Both the position numbers and the translations under genes were made by a program. The notes beneath the pieces are model-generated. The model did not search any database. It was not told where the DNA came from and saw nothing but the letters and a program-made list of their open reading frames with translations. A stretch of DNA of 64,000 bases from positions 499,697-563,696 of the forward strand of contig NZ_BMRJ01000002.1 in the NCBI RefSeq assembly GCF_014648575.1. Direction: 5' to 3'. Positions within the stretch are counted from its first letter, which is position 1, and each line of letters starts with the position of its first letter. Shown piece by piece: positions 35,630-44,718 of this stretch. The stretch comes from Agromyces mediolanus. GTDB lineage: Bacteria > Actinomycetota > Actinomycetes > Actinomycetales > Microbacteriaceae.

Positions 35630-36001
35630 GTGGACCGCAGCGACTTCATCGAACACCGCCGCCCGGACGGCGAGCTCGTCGGCTGGCTGCGCCCCGAGGG
35701 CGAGGGCTTCGTGCCCGTCGACCTGCTCGGGCGCGAGCACGGCGGCGCCGTCGACTGGCTCGACGGCGAGACGCTGCTCGAGGATCTCGGCATCCGCTAC
35801 CTCGCCGACCCCTACGTGCTGCGCCTCGAGAACGGCACCGAGCTGCGCGTGCGGATCACCGAGGTGAGCACCCGCGGCATCGTCGTGAAGAAGGACGACT
35901 TCGGGGCGATCGACGCGCCGCTCGTGCGCTACGAGCTCGCCTGGCCGATGCCGCCGGAGCTGACGCCGCTCGGAGACCGGGAGCTGCCCGCCGCCTGGTG
36001 A
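35630..36001 (+). CDS. hypothetical protein, 123 residues
   Basis: A soluble protein (FIEHRRPDGELVGWLRPEGEG, VRITEVSTRGIVVKKDDFG) with no family I recognise; length and beta-rich pattern suggest a small barrel. Its last 73 bases overlap the 3' end of the convergent gene at 35929-36402. A -10 six bases before the GTG supports expression. Confidence 0.65.
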   Translation: MDRSDFIEHRRPDGELVGWLRPEGEGFVPVDLLGREHGGAVDWLDGETLLEDLGIRYLADPYVLRLENGTELRVRITEVSTRGIVVKKDDFGAIDAPLVRYELAWPMPPELTPLGDRELPAAW

Positions 36002-36402
36002 CCGCGCCGGGCGCGTTCGCCGCGGCGGATGAGCCCGACGATGCCGAAGAGGGCGATCACGACGCCGACGGCGATCACGCCGGAGAGCACGAGCACGAGC
36101 GGATGCACCGAGCCGAGCCAGTCGCCCACGGCGTCGCGCCGCTCCGGCGAGACGAGCAGCCACATCGTCGTGCCGGCGATCGCCAGGAAGAGCAGCGCCC
36201 AGACGAGCGCGCCCCAGCGGATCGTCGGACCCTCGACGGGCGCGGGCGCGGGCGCGGGGGCGGGCAGGGGAGCGGTCGCGGACACGGGCATGGCCTCCGC
36301 CTCGACGACCGGTTCGGGAGCGGGCGCGAGCACCTCGGTCACGGCGGTCTCCTCGGGCTCGGCGTTCGTCTCGGCCTCGCGGTCCGGGGTGGGCTTCGTC
36401 AT
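35929..36402 (-). CDS. small membrane protein of the PspC operon
   Basis: A 157-residue protein. The first 60 residues are acidic and Pro/Ala-rich; two membrane helices follow (WGALVWALLFLAIAGTTMWLLV and LVLVLSGVIAVGVVIALFGIVGLI), then a basic tail. Its ATG overlaps the stop of the PspC gene upstream (ATGA), so it belongs to that envelope-stress operon. The 3' end overlaps the convergent gene by 73 bases. Confidence 0.7.
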   Translation of the reverse strand: MTKPTPDREAETNAEPEETAVTEVLAPAPEPVVEAEAMPVSATAPLPAPAPAPAPVEGPTIRWGALVWALLFLAIAGTTMWLLVSPERRDAVGDWLGSVHPLVLVLSGVIAVGVVIALFGIVGLIRRGERARRGHQAAGSSRSPSGVSSGGIGQASS

Positions 36403-38057
36403 CCCTGCATCTCCGATCGGATCTCGACGTACACGGACCCCGTCCACTGCCGCAGCACGAGGCGGGCGTCCACCGGGCCCTCGTCGCTCGCGAGGCCGTC
36501 CGGGCCGCCGACGACGAAGGGTCGCCGGGTGTCGGGCCCGATGGCCGACATCCCGCCGTTCTCGTCGGTGACCCAGATCGTGACGCCGCCGGCGTCCGAG
36601 GCGTCCAGCTGCAGCCGGTCGCCGTCGTCGATCGTGATCCAGGCCTGCCCGATGCCCTGCGAGAGCTCGACCGTCGCCGGCCCCTCCGCCGCCGAGCCGG
36701 GCGTCGTGTACAGGCTCAGGTAGGCGTCGCCGAGCGGCTGCACGAGGCGCTGCGGCGTCGAGAGCGAGATCGAGGCGTTCGGCCCGATCAGCCGGCCCTC
36801 GGGCAGCACCGCCGCGATCGCGGTCGCCGCGAGCATCACGAGGGTCGTGGCCGAGGCGAAGAAGGCGAGCCAGCCGCTGCGGCGCCGGCGCAGCGCGGCG
36901 ATCACCATCGCCACGGCGAATACGCAGACGGCGGTCGCGAGCGCGAGCGGGACGGCGAAGCCGTCGGTGCTCGCGCTCGACATCGCGGCGATGGCGGCGA
37001 CCGCGCCGCCGACGATCGCGAGGCCGAGCGCGGTGAACACGAACGCGGCGCTCGCCCGAGGACGGCTCGCCCGGCGGGCGGCGCGGGCGGCGTCGGCCCG
37101 CGCCATGAGCTCGCGGGCCTGCGCGCGGTTCTCCTCGGCCGCGGCGGCGCGGGCGCGGCGGTCGGCCTCGGCCTGACCGGCGCGCCACTCGGCGTGCTCG
37201 GCGCGCCACGCATCGTGGCTCTGGCGCCAGGCGCCGAGCTCTTCGCCCGAGGCGTCCGGGCCCGGCTCGAGCGGCGGCGGGGGCGGCGGGGCGGGCGCGG
37301 GCGGCGCCTCCCCGGCGAAGGCAGCGGTGGTCGCGGTGGTCGCGGCGGATGCCTCGGGGGCGCCGGATGCCTCGGGCGCAGTCGCGGACCCGGACCCCGC
37401 CCCGGTCTCGGCGGGAGCCGACTGCGGGGCGGCCTGCGCCGGGGCCGGCCGGGCCGAGGCATCCACGCCGCCGGTGGCGCTCGCGCGCCGGACGAGCCAC
37501 ACCACGAGCGCGGCGAGGCCGCCGAGCAGCAGCAGCACCCAGAACAGTCGCAGCGGCACCGAGAGATCGAAGCCGAACAGCGGGTCGGGCAGCGTCGGCA
37601 GATCGGGCCACCAGCGCCAGCCGAGCCAGCCGCCCTGCACGAGCGGGATGATCCCGACGACCGTCAGCACGGCGATGCCGGCGAGGGCCGGGTCGACGAC
37701 CCCGCGGAAGAGCTGCTCGAGGTGGATGCGCCCCTCGAGGTCGGGCAGCAGCAGCCAGGCGGCCGCGTAGATCAGCAGGAACGGCGCACCGAGCACGGCC
37801 AGCACCACGACGATGCCGCGCACGAGGATCGGGTCGAGGCCGATCCGCGCGGCCACGCCGGCGCAGACGCCGCCGATCCAGCCCTCGCGGCGCGGCACCC
37901 CGGCCCGGCGCAGATCGGCGAAGAAGCCGCTGCCCGGGCCGCCGTTCGGAGCCGAACCGCCCGCTCCGCCACCGGTGCCCCGGCCGTCGGTCGTGCGTTC
38001 CCCCTGCTCGTCCCGCGGCGCCTCGGCGTCGTGGGGAGCGGTGCGATTCGTCTCCAT
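36399..38057 (-). CDS. PspC domain envelope-stress protein
   Basis: A 552-residue membrane protein. A PspC domain lies near residues 45-115 (WIGGVCAGVAARIGLDPILVRGIVVVLAVLG), with further helices to about 210 and an Ala/Pro-rich charged middle. More helices near 340-440 and a beta-rich C-terminal part follow, like the LiaF-type domain. It diverges from a histidine kinase that itself carries a PspC domain, so the two probably sense the same membrane signal. The -10 element six bases before the ATG at 38057 suggests a leaderless mRNA. Confidence 0.82.
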   Translation of the reverse strand: METNRTAPHDAEAPRDEQGERTTDGRGTGGGAGGSAPNGGPGSGFFADLRRAGVPRREGWIGGVCAGVAARIGLDPILVRGIVVVLAVLGAPFLLIYAAAWLLLPDLEGRIHLEQLFRGVVDPALAGIAVLTVVGIIPLVQGGWLGWRWWPDLPTLPDPLFGFDLSVPLRLFWVLLLLGGLAALVVWLVRRASATGGVDASARPAPAQAAPQSAPAETGAGSGSATAPEASGAPEASAATTATTAAFAGEAPPAPAPPPPPPLEPGPDASGEELGAWRQSHDAWRAEHAEWRAGQAEADRRARAAAAEENRAQARELMARADAARAARRASRPRASAAFVFTALGLAIVGGAVAAIAAMSSASTDGFAVPLALATAVCVFAVAMVIAALRRRRSGWLAFFASATTLVMLAATAIAAVLPEGRLIGPNASISLSTPQRLVQPLGDAYLSLYTTPGSAAEGPATVELSQGIGQAWITIDDGDRLQLDASDAGGVTIWVTDENGGMSAIGPDTRRPFVVGGPDGLASDEGPVDARLVLRQWTGSVYVEIRSEMQG

Positions 38058-38063
38058 GCCTCG

Positions 38064-38069
38064 ATGCTG
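38064..38069 (-). promoter_or_regulatory. -10 element CAGCAT, leaderless start
   Basis: On the minus strand CAGCAT ends six bases before the ATG at 38057. It lies in the 115-base divergent gap shared with the PspC-kinase gene. Confidence 0.5.
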
Positions 38070-38159
38070 GCGCACCCGGGCTCCCGCCCGCGATGGGGTG
38101 AACCCCTGATTCGACCCTGAACGAGGCCCGGGGGCGGTCGGGGCGACGGCCCGGTCTGC

Positions 38160-38165
38160 TTGGAT
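38160..38165 (+). promoter_or_regulatory. -10-like TTGGAT before the PspC-kinase
   Basis: TTGGAT ends seven bases before the ATG at 38173; no Shine-Dalgarno is present. It is weaker than the other leaderless sites here. Confidence 0.35.
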
Positions 38166-38172
38166 GGCAGGC

Positions 38173-39372
38173 ATGAGCACCGCCCCCGCGACGGGCGACG
38201 ACCGCGTCGTGCCCCGCCTCGCCCGCCCGCGCGACTGCGTGGCGACGGGCGTCGCCGCAGGCCTCGCCGAGCACCTCGGCTGGCCCGTCGCGCTCGTGCG
38301 GCTCGGCTTCGCGCTGACGAGCCTCGTCGGTGGGGCGGGCCTGCTGCTCTACCTCTGGCTCTGGGCGCTCACGCCCTGGCAGCCGGGCGAGCAGGCGCCG
38401 AAGCGTCGCGCCCCCGTCGCCTGGATCCTCCTCGCGGCCGCCGCCGTGCCGCTCGGCCTCGCCGCGGTCTCGGGCGGACCGCCCACGGGCGGGCCCGCCT
38501 GGTTCTGGCCGGCGCTCGCGGGCGTCGGGCTCATCGTGGCGGCGTCCGCCTGGGCGGGCTTCCTCGACCGGCCCGACGCCGACCGCGGCCCGCGGCACGA
38601 GTTCGCCGTGCGGATCGTCGCGACGGTCGTCCTCGCCCTCGTCGCCGTCGTGATCGTGTTCGGACCGGCCGCGAGCGAGGCGCCGCGGCCCGCCTTCGCG
38701 GTCGCCCTCGCCGCGGTGGCCGGCATCGCCCTCGTCTACGCCCCGACCCTCGTGACCCGGTTCCGGGAGCTGAGCGAGGAGCGCACCCGCCGCATCCGCG
38801 AGGAGCAGCGCAGCGAGATCGCGGCGCACCTGCATGACTCCGTGCTGCAGACGCTCGCCCTCATCCAGAACCGGGCCGGCGCGACGAGCGAGGTCGCCCG
38901 CATCGCCAGGGCGCAGGAGCGGGAGCTGCGCGAATGGCTCTTCGCCGGCGACGCCGTGCCCGACCGCGACCTCGGCGCCGAGCTGCGCGAGGTCGCCGCC
39001 GTGCTCGAGATCGAGTACCCGGTGAGCGTCGACGTGGTCGTCGTCGGCGAGCAGCGCGAACGCGCCTCCGGCGAGCTCGCCGCCGCGAGCCGGGAGGCGA
39101 TGCTGAACGCCGCGCGGCACGCGGGCGGAGAGGTCTCCGTCTACGTGGAGGGCCGCCCGGACGCCGTCGAGGTCTTCGTCCGCGACCGCGGCGAGGGCTT
39201 CTCGCTCGAGGACGTGCCCGCCGACCGGCTCGGCGTGCGGCAGTCGATCGTCGGCCGGATGCGCCGCGCGGGCGGCGAGGCCGAGGTCGGCCCCGGGGTC
39301 GGCGGCGTCGGCACCCAGGTGCGGCTGCGGATGCCGGCGGCGGCGCCGGGCGAAGGGGGAACGCGTGGCTGA
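38173..39372 (+). CDS. sensor histidine kinase with N-terminal PspC domain
   Basis: A 399-residue kinase. A PspC domain fills residues 15-80 (ATGVAAGLAEHLGWPVALVRLGFAL). Four to five more helices follow up to about 190, then the dimerisation helix with the phospho-acceptor in AHLHDSVLQTL (His221) and an HATPase domain (REAMLNAARHAGG, VRDRGEGFS). ATG 38173 is chosen over the in-frame ATG at 38164. It overlaps the response regulator by eight bases. It would report envelope stress to that regulator. Confidence 0.9.
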   Translation: MSTAPATGDDRVVPRLARPRDCVATGVAAGLAEHLGWPVALVRLGFALTSLVGGAGLLLYLWLWALTPWQPGEQAPKRRAPVAWILLAAAAVPLGLAAVSGGPPTGGPAWFWPALAGVGLIVAASAWAGFLDRPDADRGPRHEFAVRIVATVVLALVAVVIVFGPAASEAPRPAFAVALAAVAGIALVYAPTLVTRFRELSEERTRRIREEQRSEIAAHLHDSVLQTLALIQNRAGATSEVARIARAQERELREWLFAGDAVPDRDLGAELREVAAVLEIEYPVSVDVVVVGEQRERASGELAAASREAMLNAARHAGGEVSVYVEGRPDAVEVFVRDRGEGFSLEDVPADRLGVRQSIVGRMRRAGGEAEVGPGVGGVGTQVRLRMPAAAPGEGGTRG

Positions 39373-40036
39373 GGCATCCGTCCGGGTCGTCGTCGTCGAC
39401 GACCACTCGATCTTCCGCTCCGGGCTGAAGGCCGACCTCGACGCCTCGATCGACGTCGTCGGCGAGGCGCACGACGTCGAGTCGGCGCTCGCCGTCGTCG
39501 TCGAGACCGCGCCCGACGTCGTGCTGCTCGACGTGCACCTGCCCGGGCTCGCGGTGCCCGCCGGCAGCACCGGCGGCGCCGAGGTGATCCGGCGGGCGGC
39601 GCCCGAGCTGCCCGCGACGCGCTTCCTCGCGCTCAGCGTCTCGGACAAGGCGGAGGACGTCGTCGGCGTCATCCGCGCCGGCGCCCGCGGCTACATCACG
39701 AAGGGCTCCTCCGGCGGCGAGGTGAGCCGGGCGGTGCACGCCGTGGCCACCGGCGACGCGGTCTTCTCGCCGAAGCTCGCGGGCTTCGTGCTCGACGCCT
39801 TCGGTGCGGCGGTCGGCGAGACGGCGGTCGCGGGCGACGAGCTCGACCGGCTCTCGGCGCGCGAGCAGGAGGTGATGCGGCTGATCGCCCGCGGCTACGC
39901 GTACAAGGAGGTCGCGGCCGAGCTCTTCATCTCGGTGAAGACGGTGGAGACGCACGTCTCGGCGGTGCTCCGGAAGCTCCAGCTCTCCAGCCGCCACGAG
40001 CTCACCGCCTGGGCGACCGCGCGCCGCCTGCTCTGA
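39365..40036 (+). CDS. NarL/LuxR family response regulator
   Basis: A 223-residue two-component regulator: receiver domain with the phospho-acceptor Asp56 (LLDVHLPG) and a C-terminal LuxR helix-turn-helix (LSAREQEVMRLIARGYAYKEVAAELFISVKTVETH). The GTG start lies inside the kinase gene, so both are made together. The likely target is the divergent PspC operon. Confidence 0.92.
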   Translation: MAEASVRVVVVDDHSIFRSGLKADLDASIDVVGEAHDVESALAVVVETAPDVVLLDVHLPGLAVPAGSTGGAEVIRRAAPELPATRFLALSVSDKAEDVVGVIRAGARGYITKGSSGGEVSRAVHAVATGDAVFSPKLAGFVLDAFGAAVGETAVAGDELDRLSAREQEVMRLIARGYAYKEVAAELFISVKTVETHVSAVLRKLQLSSRHELTAWATARRLL

Positions 40037-40047
40037 CCAGCCCCCAC

Positions 40048-40087
40048 CCCGACTTGCCCGACTTTCATGAAAGTCGGGCAACTCGGG
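40048..40087. repeat. 40-bp palindromic element, copy B
   Basis: A 40-bp palindrome with a single mismatched pair, downstream of the response regulator. Outer arms CCCGACTTGCCCGAC and GTCGGGCAACTCGGG match copy A at 23131 except for two bases; the ten-base core (TTTCATGAAA) differs. It may also act as the terminator of the kinase-regulator operon. Confidence 0.65.
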
Positions 40088-40107
40088 ATCACGGCCGCGG
40101 GTCGCGG

Positions 40108-40136
40108 AATGTGACGTGACGAAATGTGACCGTCAC
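40108..40136. promoter_or_regulatory. GTGAC-rich repeats upstream of ppc
   Basis: AATGTGAC occurs at 40108-40115 and 40123-40130, fifteen bases apart, and the second joins the small palindrome GTGACCGTCAC at 40126-40136. They overlap the expected -35 region of ppc. TGTGA half-sites resemble those of CRP/GlxR proteins, but the spacing does not match a full site. Confidence 0.45.
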
Positions 40137-40147
40137 GCGAATCCGGG

Positions 40148-40153
40148 TACGGT
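40148..40153 (+). promoter_or_regulatory. -10 element TACGGT, leaderless start of ppc
   Basis: TACGGT ends six bases before the GTG at 40160; no Shine-Dalgarno. Confidence 0.5.
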
Positions 40154-40159
40154 CGCAGG

Positions 40160-42853
40160 GTGACCAGCTCCGCCTTCCCATCAGAGCCCGCCGCAGCCCA
40201 CCACGACCCCAGCGCCCGTGGGGCCGTCAGCGACCGCATCGACCACGAGCTCCGCGCCGAGGTGCGCCTGCTCGGCAGCCTCCTCGGCACCGTGCTCGCC
40301 GAGGCCGGCGGCCCCGCCCTCCTCGACGACGTCGAACGCCTCCGCGCGCTCACGATCGCCGCGTACGAGGGCGAAGGCGCCTCCCTCGAGGACGCCGAGG
40401 CCCTCGTGGCCGCCTTCACGCCCGCCCGCGCCGAGGAGGTGGCGCGCGCGTTCACGGTGTACTTCCACCTCGCGAACCTCGCCGAGGAGCACCACCGCGT
40501 GCGCGTGCTCCGAGCCCGCGACGGCGCCGACCGCGACGCCCCGGCCGAGTCGCTCGGCGCGGCCTACGACCACCTCGTCGCCGAGATCGGCGAGGATGCC
40601 GCGGCCGAGCGTCTGCGCCGGCTGCGCTTCCACCCCGTGCTCACGGCCCACCCTACCGAGGCCCGGCGCCGCGCCGTCGCCTCCGCGATCCGCCGCGTCG
40701 GCGAGCTGCTCGCCGAGCGCGAGGAGCTGCTCCGGCTCGCCCCGGCCGCCGACCCCGCCGAGCTCGACCGCCGCCTCGCCGAGCAGATCGACGTGCTCTG
40801 GCGCACCTCGCCGATCCGCACCACCCGGCCCACCCCGCTCGACGAGGTGCGCAGTGCGATGAACGTCTTCGACCAGACGCTCTTCGAGGTCGTGCCGCGG
40901 GTGTACCGCCAGCTCGACGACCGCCTGCAGGGCCGCGAGGCCGGGCTCGCCCCCGCCGTCGCGCCCGCCTTCGTGCGCCTCGGCAGCTGGATCGCGGGCG
41001 ACCGCGACGGCAATCCCTTCGTCACCGCCGAGACGACGGCCGCCGCCGCCGGGATCGCCGCCGAGCACGTGCTGCTCGGGCTCGAGCGCGCCGCCACCCG
41101 CGTGGGCCGCAGCCTCACCCTCGCCGAGGACGGCACGCCCGCTTCGCCCGAGGTGCGGGAGCTCTGGGCCGCCCAGCAGCGGCTCGCCCCCGAGGTGACC
41201 GCCGGCATCGGCACGCGCGCGCCCGACGAGCCGCACCGCCGGGTGCTGCTCGTCATCGCCGCCCGGCTCCGCGCCACCCGCGAGGGCGACGCGACGCTCG
41301 CTTACGCCTCGCCCGAGGAGCTGCTCGCCGAGCTCCGCCTCGTGCAGGCCTCGCTCGCCGCGGCCGGCGCCCACCGCAGCGCGAACGGCGAGCTGCAGGG
41401 GCTCGTCTGGCAGGTGGAGACCTTCGGCTTCCACCTCGCCGAGCTCGAGGTGCGCCAGCACTCCGAGGTGCACCGGCGCGTGCTCGCCGAGCTCGCCGAG
41501 GCCGAGCCCGGGGCCGAGCGCAGCGAGCTCGCCGCCGAGGTGCTCGCCGTGTTCCGCACGATCGCCGAGCTGCAGCGACGCGGCGGGCTGCGCGCCGCCC
41601 GCCGCTACATCGTCTCCTTCACGCAGAGCGCCGACGACCTCGCGAACGTCTTCCGGCTCGCCGAGGCCGCGCTCGGCGACGAGGCCCCCGTGCTCGATGT
41701 CATCCCGCTGTTCGAGACCTTCGCCGACCTCGAGGCGTCCACCGACATCCTCGACGGCATGCTGCAGCTGCCCGAGGTGCAGCGCCGCCTCGCCGAGACG
41801 GGCCGGGCGGTCGAGGTCATGCTCGGCTACTCCGACTCCTCGAAGGACGTCGGCCCGGTCGCCGCGACGCTCGCCCTCGACGCCGCGCAGGCGCGCATCG
41901 CCGCCTGGGCGGAGCGCAACGACATCGAGCTCACTCTCTTCCACGGCCGCGGCGGCGCCCTCGGCCGCGGCGGCGGGCGCACGAACGAGGCCGTGCTCGC
42001 GCAGCCGCCGGGCTCGGTCGACGGCCGCTTCAAGGTCACCGAGCAGGGCGAGGTGATCTTCGCCCGCTACGGCGACCCCGACATCGCCGCCCGCCACCTC
42101 GAACAGATGGCCGCGGCCACGCTGCTCGCCGGCAGCCCCGAGAACGAGCAGCGCAACCGCGAGGCCGCCGCCCGCTTCGCCGGGCTCGCGGCGCGGCTCG
42201 ACGAGGCCTCCCGCGCCCGCTTCTTCGCGCTCGTGAAGGCGGAGGGCTTCGCGCCCTGGTTCGCCAGGGTCACGCCGATGGAGGAGGTCGGGCTGCTCGC
42301 CCTCGGCTCCCGGCCCGCGCGGCGCGGGCTCTCGGTGTCCTCGCTCGAGGACCTGCGGGCCATCCCGTGGGTGTTCGCCTGGACACAGGCGCGGATCAAC
42401 CTCACCGGCTGGTTCGGGCTCGGCACCGCGCTCGCCGCGGTCGGCGAGGAGGAGCTGCTGCGCCGGGCGTACCGGGAGTGGCCGCTGTTCGCCTCGATGA
42501 TCGACAACGTCGAGATGTCGCTCGCGAAGGCCGACGACCGGCTCGCCGAGCGCTACCTCGCCCTCGGCGATCGGGACGAGCTCGCCGCCCTCGTGCTCGA
42601 CGAGCTCGCCCTCACCCGCGAGTGGGTGCTGCGGGCGAGCGGGCACGACGAGCTGCTGGCCGAGCAGCCGGTGCTGCAGCGCGCGGTGCGGCTGCGGAGC
42701 CCCTACGTGGACGCGCTGTCGCTGCTGCAGCTGCGGGCGCTCCGTGCGGTCCGCGAGGAGCAGAGCGCCGGCGCGACGCCCGACGAGCACGAGCTGCGGC
42801 TGCTGCTGCTCGCCGTGAACGGGATCGCCGCCGGCCTGCAGAACACGGGCTGA
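40160..42853 (+). CDS. ppc: phosphoenolpyruvate carboxylase
   Basis: An 897-residue enzyme, normal length, that carboxylates PEP to oxaloacetate to refill the TCA cycle. VLTAHPTEARRR carries the catalytic His; GDRDGNPFVTAETT and FHGRGGALGRGGGRTNEA are the substrate and bicarbonate loops, and NGIAAGLQNTG the C-terminal allosteric end. The gene stands alone, with its own GTGAC-rich upstream region. The GTG start is supported by a -10 six bases upstream. Confidence 0.96.
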   Translation: MTSSAFPSEPAAAHHDPSARGAVSDRIDHELRAEVRLLGSLLGTVLAEAGGPALLDDVERLRALTIAAYEGEGASLEDAEALVAAFTPARAEEVARAFTVYFHLANLAEEHHRVRVLRARDGADRDAPAESLGAAYDHLVAEIGEDAAAERLRRLRFHPVLTAHPTEARRRAVASAIRRVGELLAEREELLRLAPAADPAELDRRLAEQIDVLWRTSPIRTTRPTPLDEVRSAMNVFDQTLFEVVPRVYRQLDDRLQGREAGLAPAVAPAFVRLGSWIAGDRDGNPFVTAETTAAAAGIAAEHVLLGLERAATRVGRSLTLAEDGTPASPEVRELWAAQQRLAPEVTAGIGTRAPDEPHRRVLLVIAARLRATREGDATLAYASPEELLAELRLVQASLAAAGAHRSANGELQGLVWQVETFGFHLAELEVRQHSEVHRRVLAELAEAEPGAERSELAAEVLAVFRTIAELQRRGGLRAARRYIVSFTQSADDLANVFRLAEAALGDEAPVLDVIPLFETFADLEASTDILDGMLQLPEVQRRLAETGRAVEVMLGYSDSSKDVGPVAATLALDAAQARIAAWAERNDIELTLFHGRGGALGRGGGRTNEAVLAQPPGSVDGRFKVTEQGEVIFARYGDPDIAARHLEQMAAATLLAGSPENEQRNREAAARFAGLAARLDEASRARFFALVKAEGFAPWFARVTPMEEVGLLALGSRPARRGLSVSSLEDLRAIPWVFAWTQARINLTGWFGLGTALAAVGEEELLRRAYREWPLFASMIDNVEMSLAKADDRLAERYLALGDRDELAALVLDELALTREWVLRASGHDELLAEQPVLQRAVRLRSPYVDALSLLQLRALRAVREEQSAGATPDEHELRLLLLAVNGIAAGLQNTG

Positions 42854-42869
42854 GCCGGCGCCACCCGGG

Positions 42870-42893
42870 GCTCGGGCTCAGAGCAGCCCGAGC
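42870..42893. terminator. bidirectional terminator
   Basis: GCTCGGGCT, six bases, then AGCCCGAGC form a 9-bp stem between ppc and the convergent regulator gene. It includes the regulator stop codon. Confidence 0.55.
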
Positions 42894-43522
42894 TCCATCG
42901 CGCGGGTCACGGCGCGGGTGCGGTCGTTCACGCCGAGCTTCTCGAACACGTGCGCGAGGTGCGTCTTCACCGTCGCCTCGCCGATCACGAGCGTGCGGGC
43001 GATCTCGGGGTTCGAGCTGCCGGCCGCGACGAGCCGCAGCACGTCGAGCTCCCGCGGCGAGAGGGCCTGCGGCGGGGCCGTCGCGCCGCCGGCATCCGCC
43101 CGCATCCGCCGCACGAGCTGGGCCGCGACCGAGGGCGCGAGCACCGTCTCGCCCGCGACGACGGCGCGGATGCCGGCGAGGATCTCGTCCTGCGGCGCCG
43201 CCTTCAGCAGGTACCCGGCGGCGCCCGCCTCGATCGCCTCGACGATGTGCTCGTCGGTGTCGTAGGTGGTGAGCACGAGCACCCGCACGCCGCCGCCCTC
43301 GGCGAGGATGCGCGCGGTCGCCCGGGCGCCGTCGAGGCCGGGCATGCGCAGGTCCATCAGCACGAGGGCGGGGGACAGCTCGGCCGCGAGCGCGACGGCC
43401 TCGAGCCCGTCGGCGGCGACGCCGACGACCTCGATCCCCTCGGCGCTCTCGAGCAGGCCGACGATGCCGGCGCGCACGATGGGGTGGTCGTCGGCGACGA
43501 CGACGCGGATCGGCGCGGTCAT
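42878..43522 (-). CDS. NarL/LuxR family response regulator
   Basis: A 214-residue regulator with the receiver Asp57 ([13 protein letters not shown]) and a LuxR-type helix-turn-helix ([35 protein letters not shown]). GGGGAG precedes the ATG, which overlaps the kinase stop (ATGA). Downstream of an ABC-2 exporter operon on the same strand, it probably controls that exporter. Confidence 0.92.
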   Translation of the reverse strand: MTAPIRVVVADDHPIVRAGIVGLLESAEGIEVVGVAADGLEAVALAAELSPALVLMDLRMPGLDGARATARILAEGGGVRVLVLTTYDTDEHIVEAIEAGAAGYLLKAAPQDEILAGIRAVVAGETVLAPSVAAQLVRRMRADAGGATAPPQALSPRELDVLRLVAAGSSNPEIARTLVIGEATVKTHLAHVFEKLGVNDRTRAVTRAMELGLL

Positions 43523-44697
43523 GCGCTGCTCCCCTCGCTCGGAACGCGGTCGGATGCCTCGACGGGCAGCTCGACGCGGAGTTCGGCCCCGCCGCCGGGG
43601 GCTGGGCCGAACGTCACCCGCCCGCCGGCGAGGGCGACGCGGTCGCGGAGCCCGGCGAGCCCGAAGCCGGGCGGATCGTCGGGGCCCGGACCGACGCCGT
43701 CGTCGCGCACGACGAGCCGGGCCATCCCGTCCGCCGCGTCGACGCTGAGGGCCGCGTGCGCCGCCCTGGCGTGCTTCCGCACGTTCGCGAGCCCCTCCTG
43801 GGAGGCGCGCAGCAGCACGACCTCGAGCTCCCGGTCGAGGCCCGGCGCGCGCACGTCGAGCGCCACGGCGACGCCGGTCTCCCGCTCGAAGCCGGCGGCG
43901 AGCCGGCCGAGCGCGTCGGCGAGGCTCGTGTCGAGCGCGATGGGGGAGACCGCGGCGACGAGCCCGCGCGCCTCGGTCAGCGCCTCGCGCGCCATCTCCT
44001 CGATGAGGCCGAGGTCGCCGCGCGCGGCCGGCACGTCGGGCGACGGGGCGTCGAGCCGCCGCTCCGCGCGCTGGGCGAGCATGACGAGCCCGGTGAGGCT
44101 CTGCGCGATGGTGTCGTGGATCTCCCGGGCGAGCCGCGCCCGCTCCTCGGTCACGCCCGTCTCACGGTGCATCGCCGCGAGCTGCCCCTGGGCGGCCTGC
44201 AGCTCGGCGAGCAGACGGGCCCGCTCCTCGCCGACCTCGGCGATTCGGGTGATCCACAGGCCGAGCGCGAGGCTGAACGCGAGCGAGAGCGCGCCGACGC
44301 CGAGGCCCGCGAGCACGCCCGTCGGGCCGAGCCCGACCGCGTAGCCGGCGGCGACCGCGATCCCGAGCAGCACGTTGCCGATGATCGCGCGCTTCGTCGA
44401 CGGCGCGGTGATCCAGAGGAACGGGTAGGCGAAGGCCTGCAGCGTCGCGGCGCCGGAGTCGAACGCGGTGCCGGCGAAGACCAGGGCGACGAGGATGGCG
44501 GTGATCGCGACGTGGTGCCGCGGGTCCTCCGAGCCGATCCGCCACCTGAGGTAGCCGGCGTAGACCAGGAGGAACCCCGCGACGACGGCCCAGGTGCCCC
44601 AGTCCCGCGGGCCGTACGGCGGGAAGACGAGGCCGAAGGTGACGACGACGGCCGACACCGCGACGGCGGCGAGGTCCCACCAGCGGCGGTTCAGCAT
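43519..44697 (-). CDS. sensor histidine kinase
   Basis: A 392-residue NarX/DesK-type kinase. Five or six membrane helices fill residues 1-150 with no large extracellular part, so it senses the membrane. The phospho-acceptor is His194 ([13 protein letters not shown]), and HATPase motifs follow ([23 protein letters not shown]). Leaderless -10 at 44704-44709. It is paired with the 42878 regulator and lies 21 bases after the ABC-2 permease, a typical drug or lantibiotic response layout. Confidence 0.92.
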   Translation of the reverse strand: MLNRRWWDLAAVAVSAVVVTFGLVFPPYGPRDWGTWAVVAGFLLVYAGYLRWRIGSEDPRHHVAITAILVALVFAGTAFDSGAATLQAFAYPFLWITAPSTKRAIIGNVLLGIAVAAGYAVGLGPTGVLAGLGVGALSLAFSLALGLWITRIAEVGEERARLLAELQAAQGQLAAMHRETGVTEERARLAREIHDTIAQSLTGLVMLAQRAERRLDAPSPDVPAARGDLGLIEEMAREALTEARGLVAAVSPIALDTSLADALGRLAAGFERETGVAVALDVRAPGLDRELEVVLLRASQEGLANVRKHARAAHAALSVDAADGMARLVVRDDGVGPGPDDPPGFGLAGLRDRVALAGGRVTFGPAPGGGAELRVELPVEASDRVPSEGSSA

Positions 44698-44703
44698 TCC
44701 GTC

Positions 44704-44709
44704 ATGCTC
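44704..44709 (-). promoter_or_regulatory. -10 element GAGCAT, leaderless start
   Basis: On the minus strand GAGCAT ends six bases before the kinase ATG at 44697, inside the 21-base gap after the permease stop, so the kinase can be transcribed apart from the exporter. Confidence 0.45.
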
Positions 44710-44718
44710 TCACGTGGC

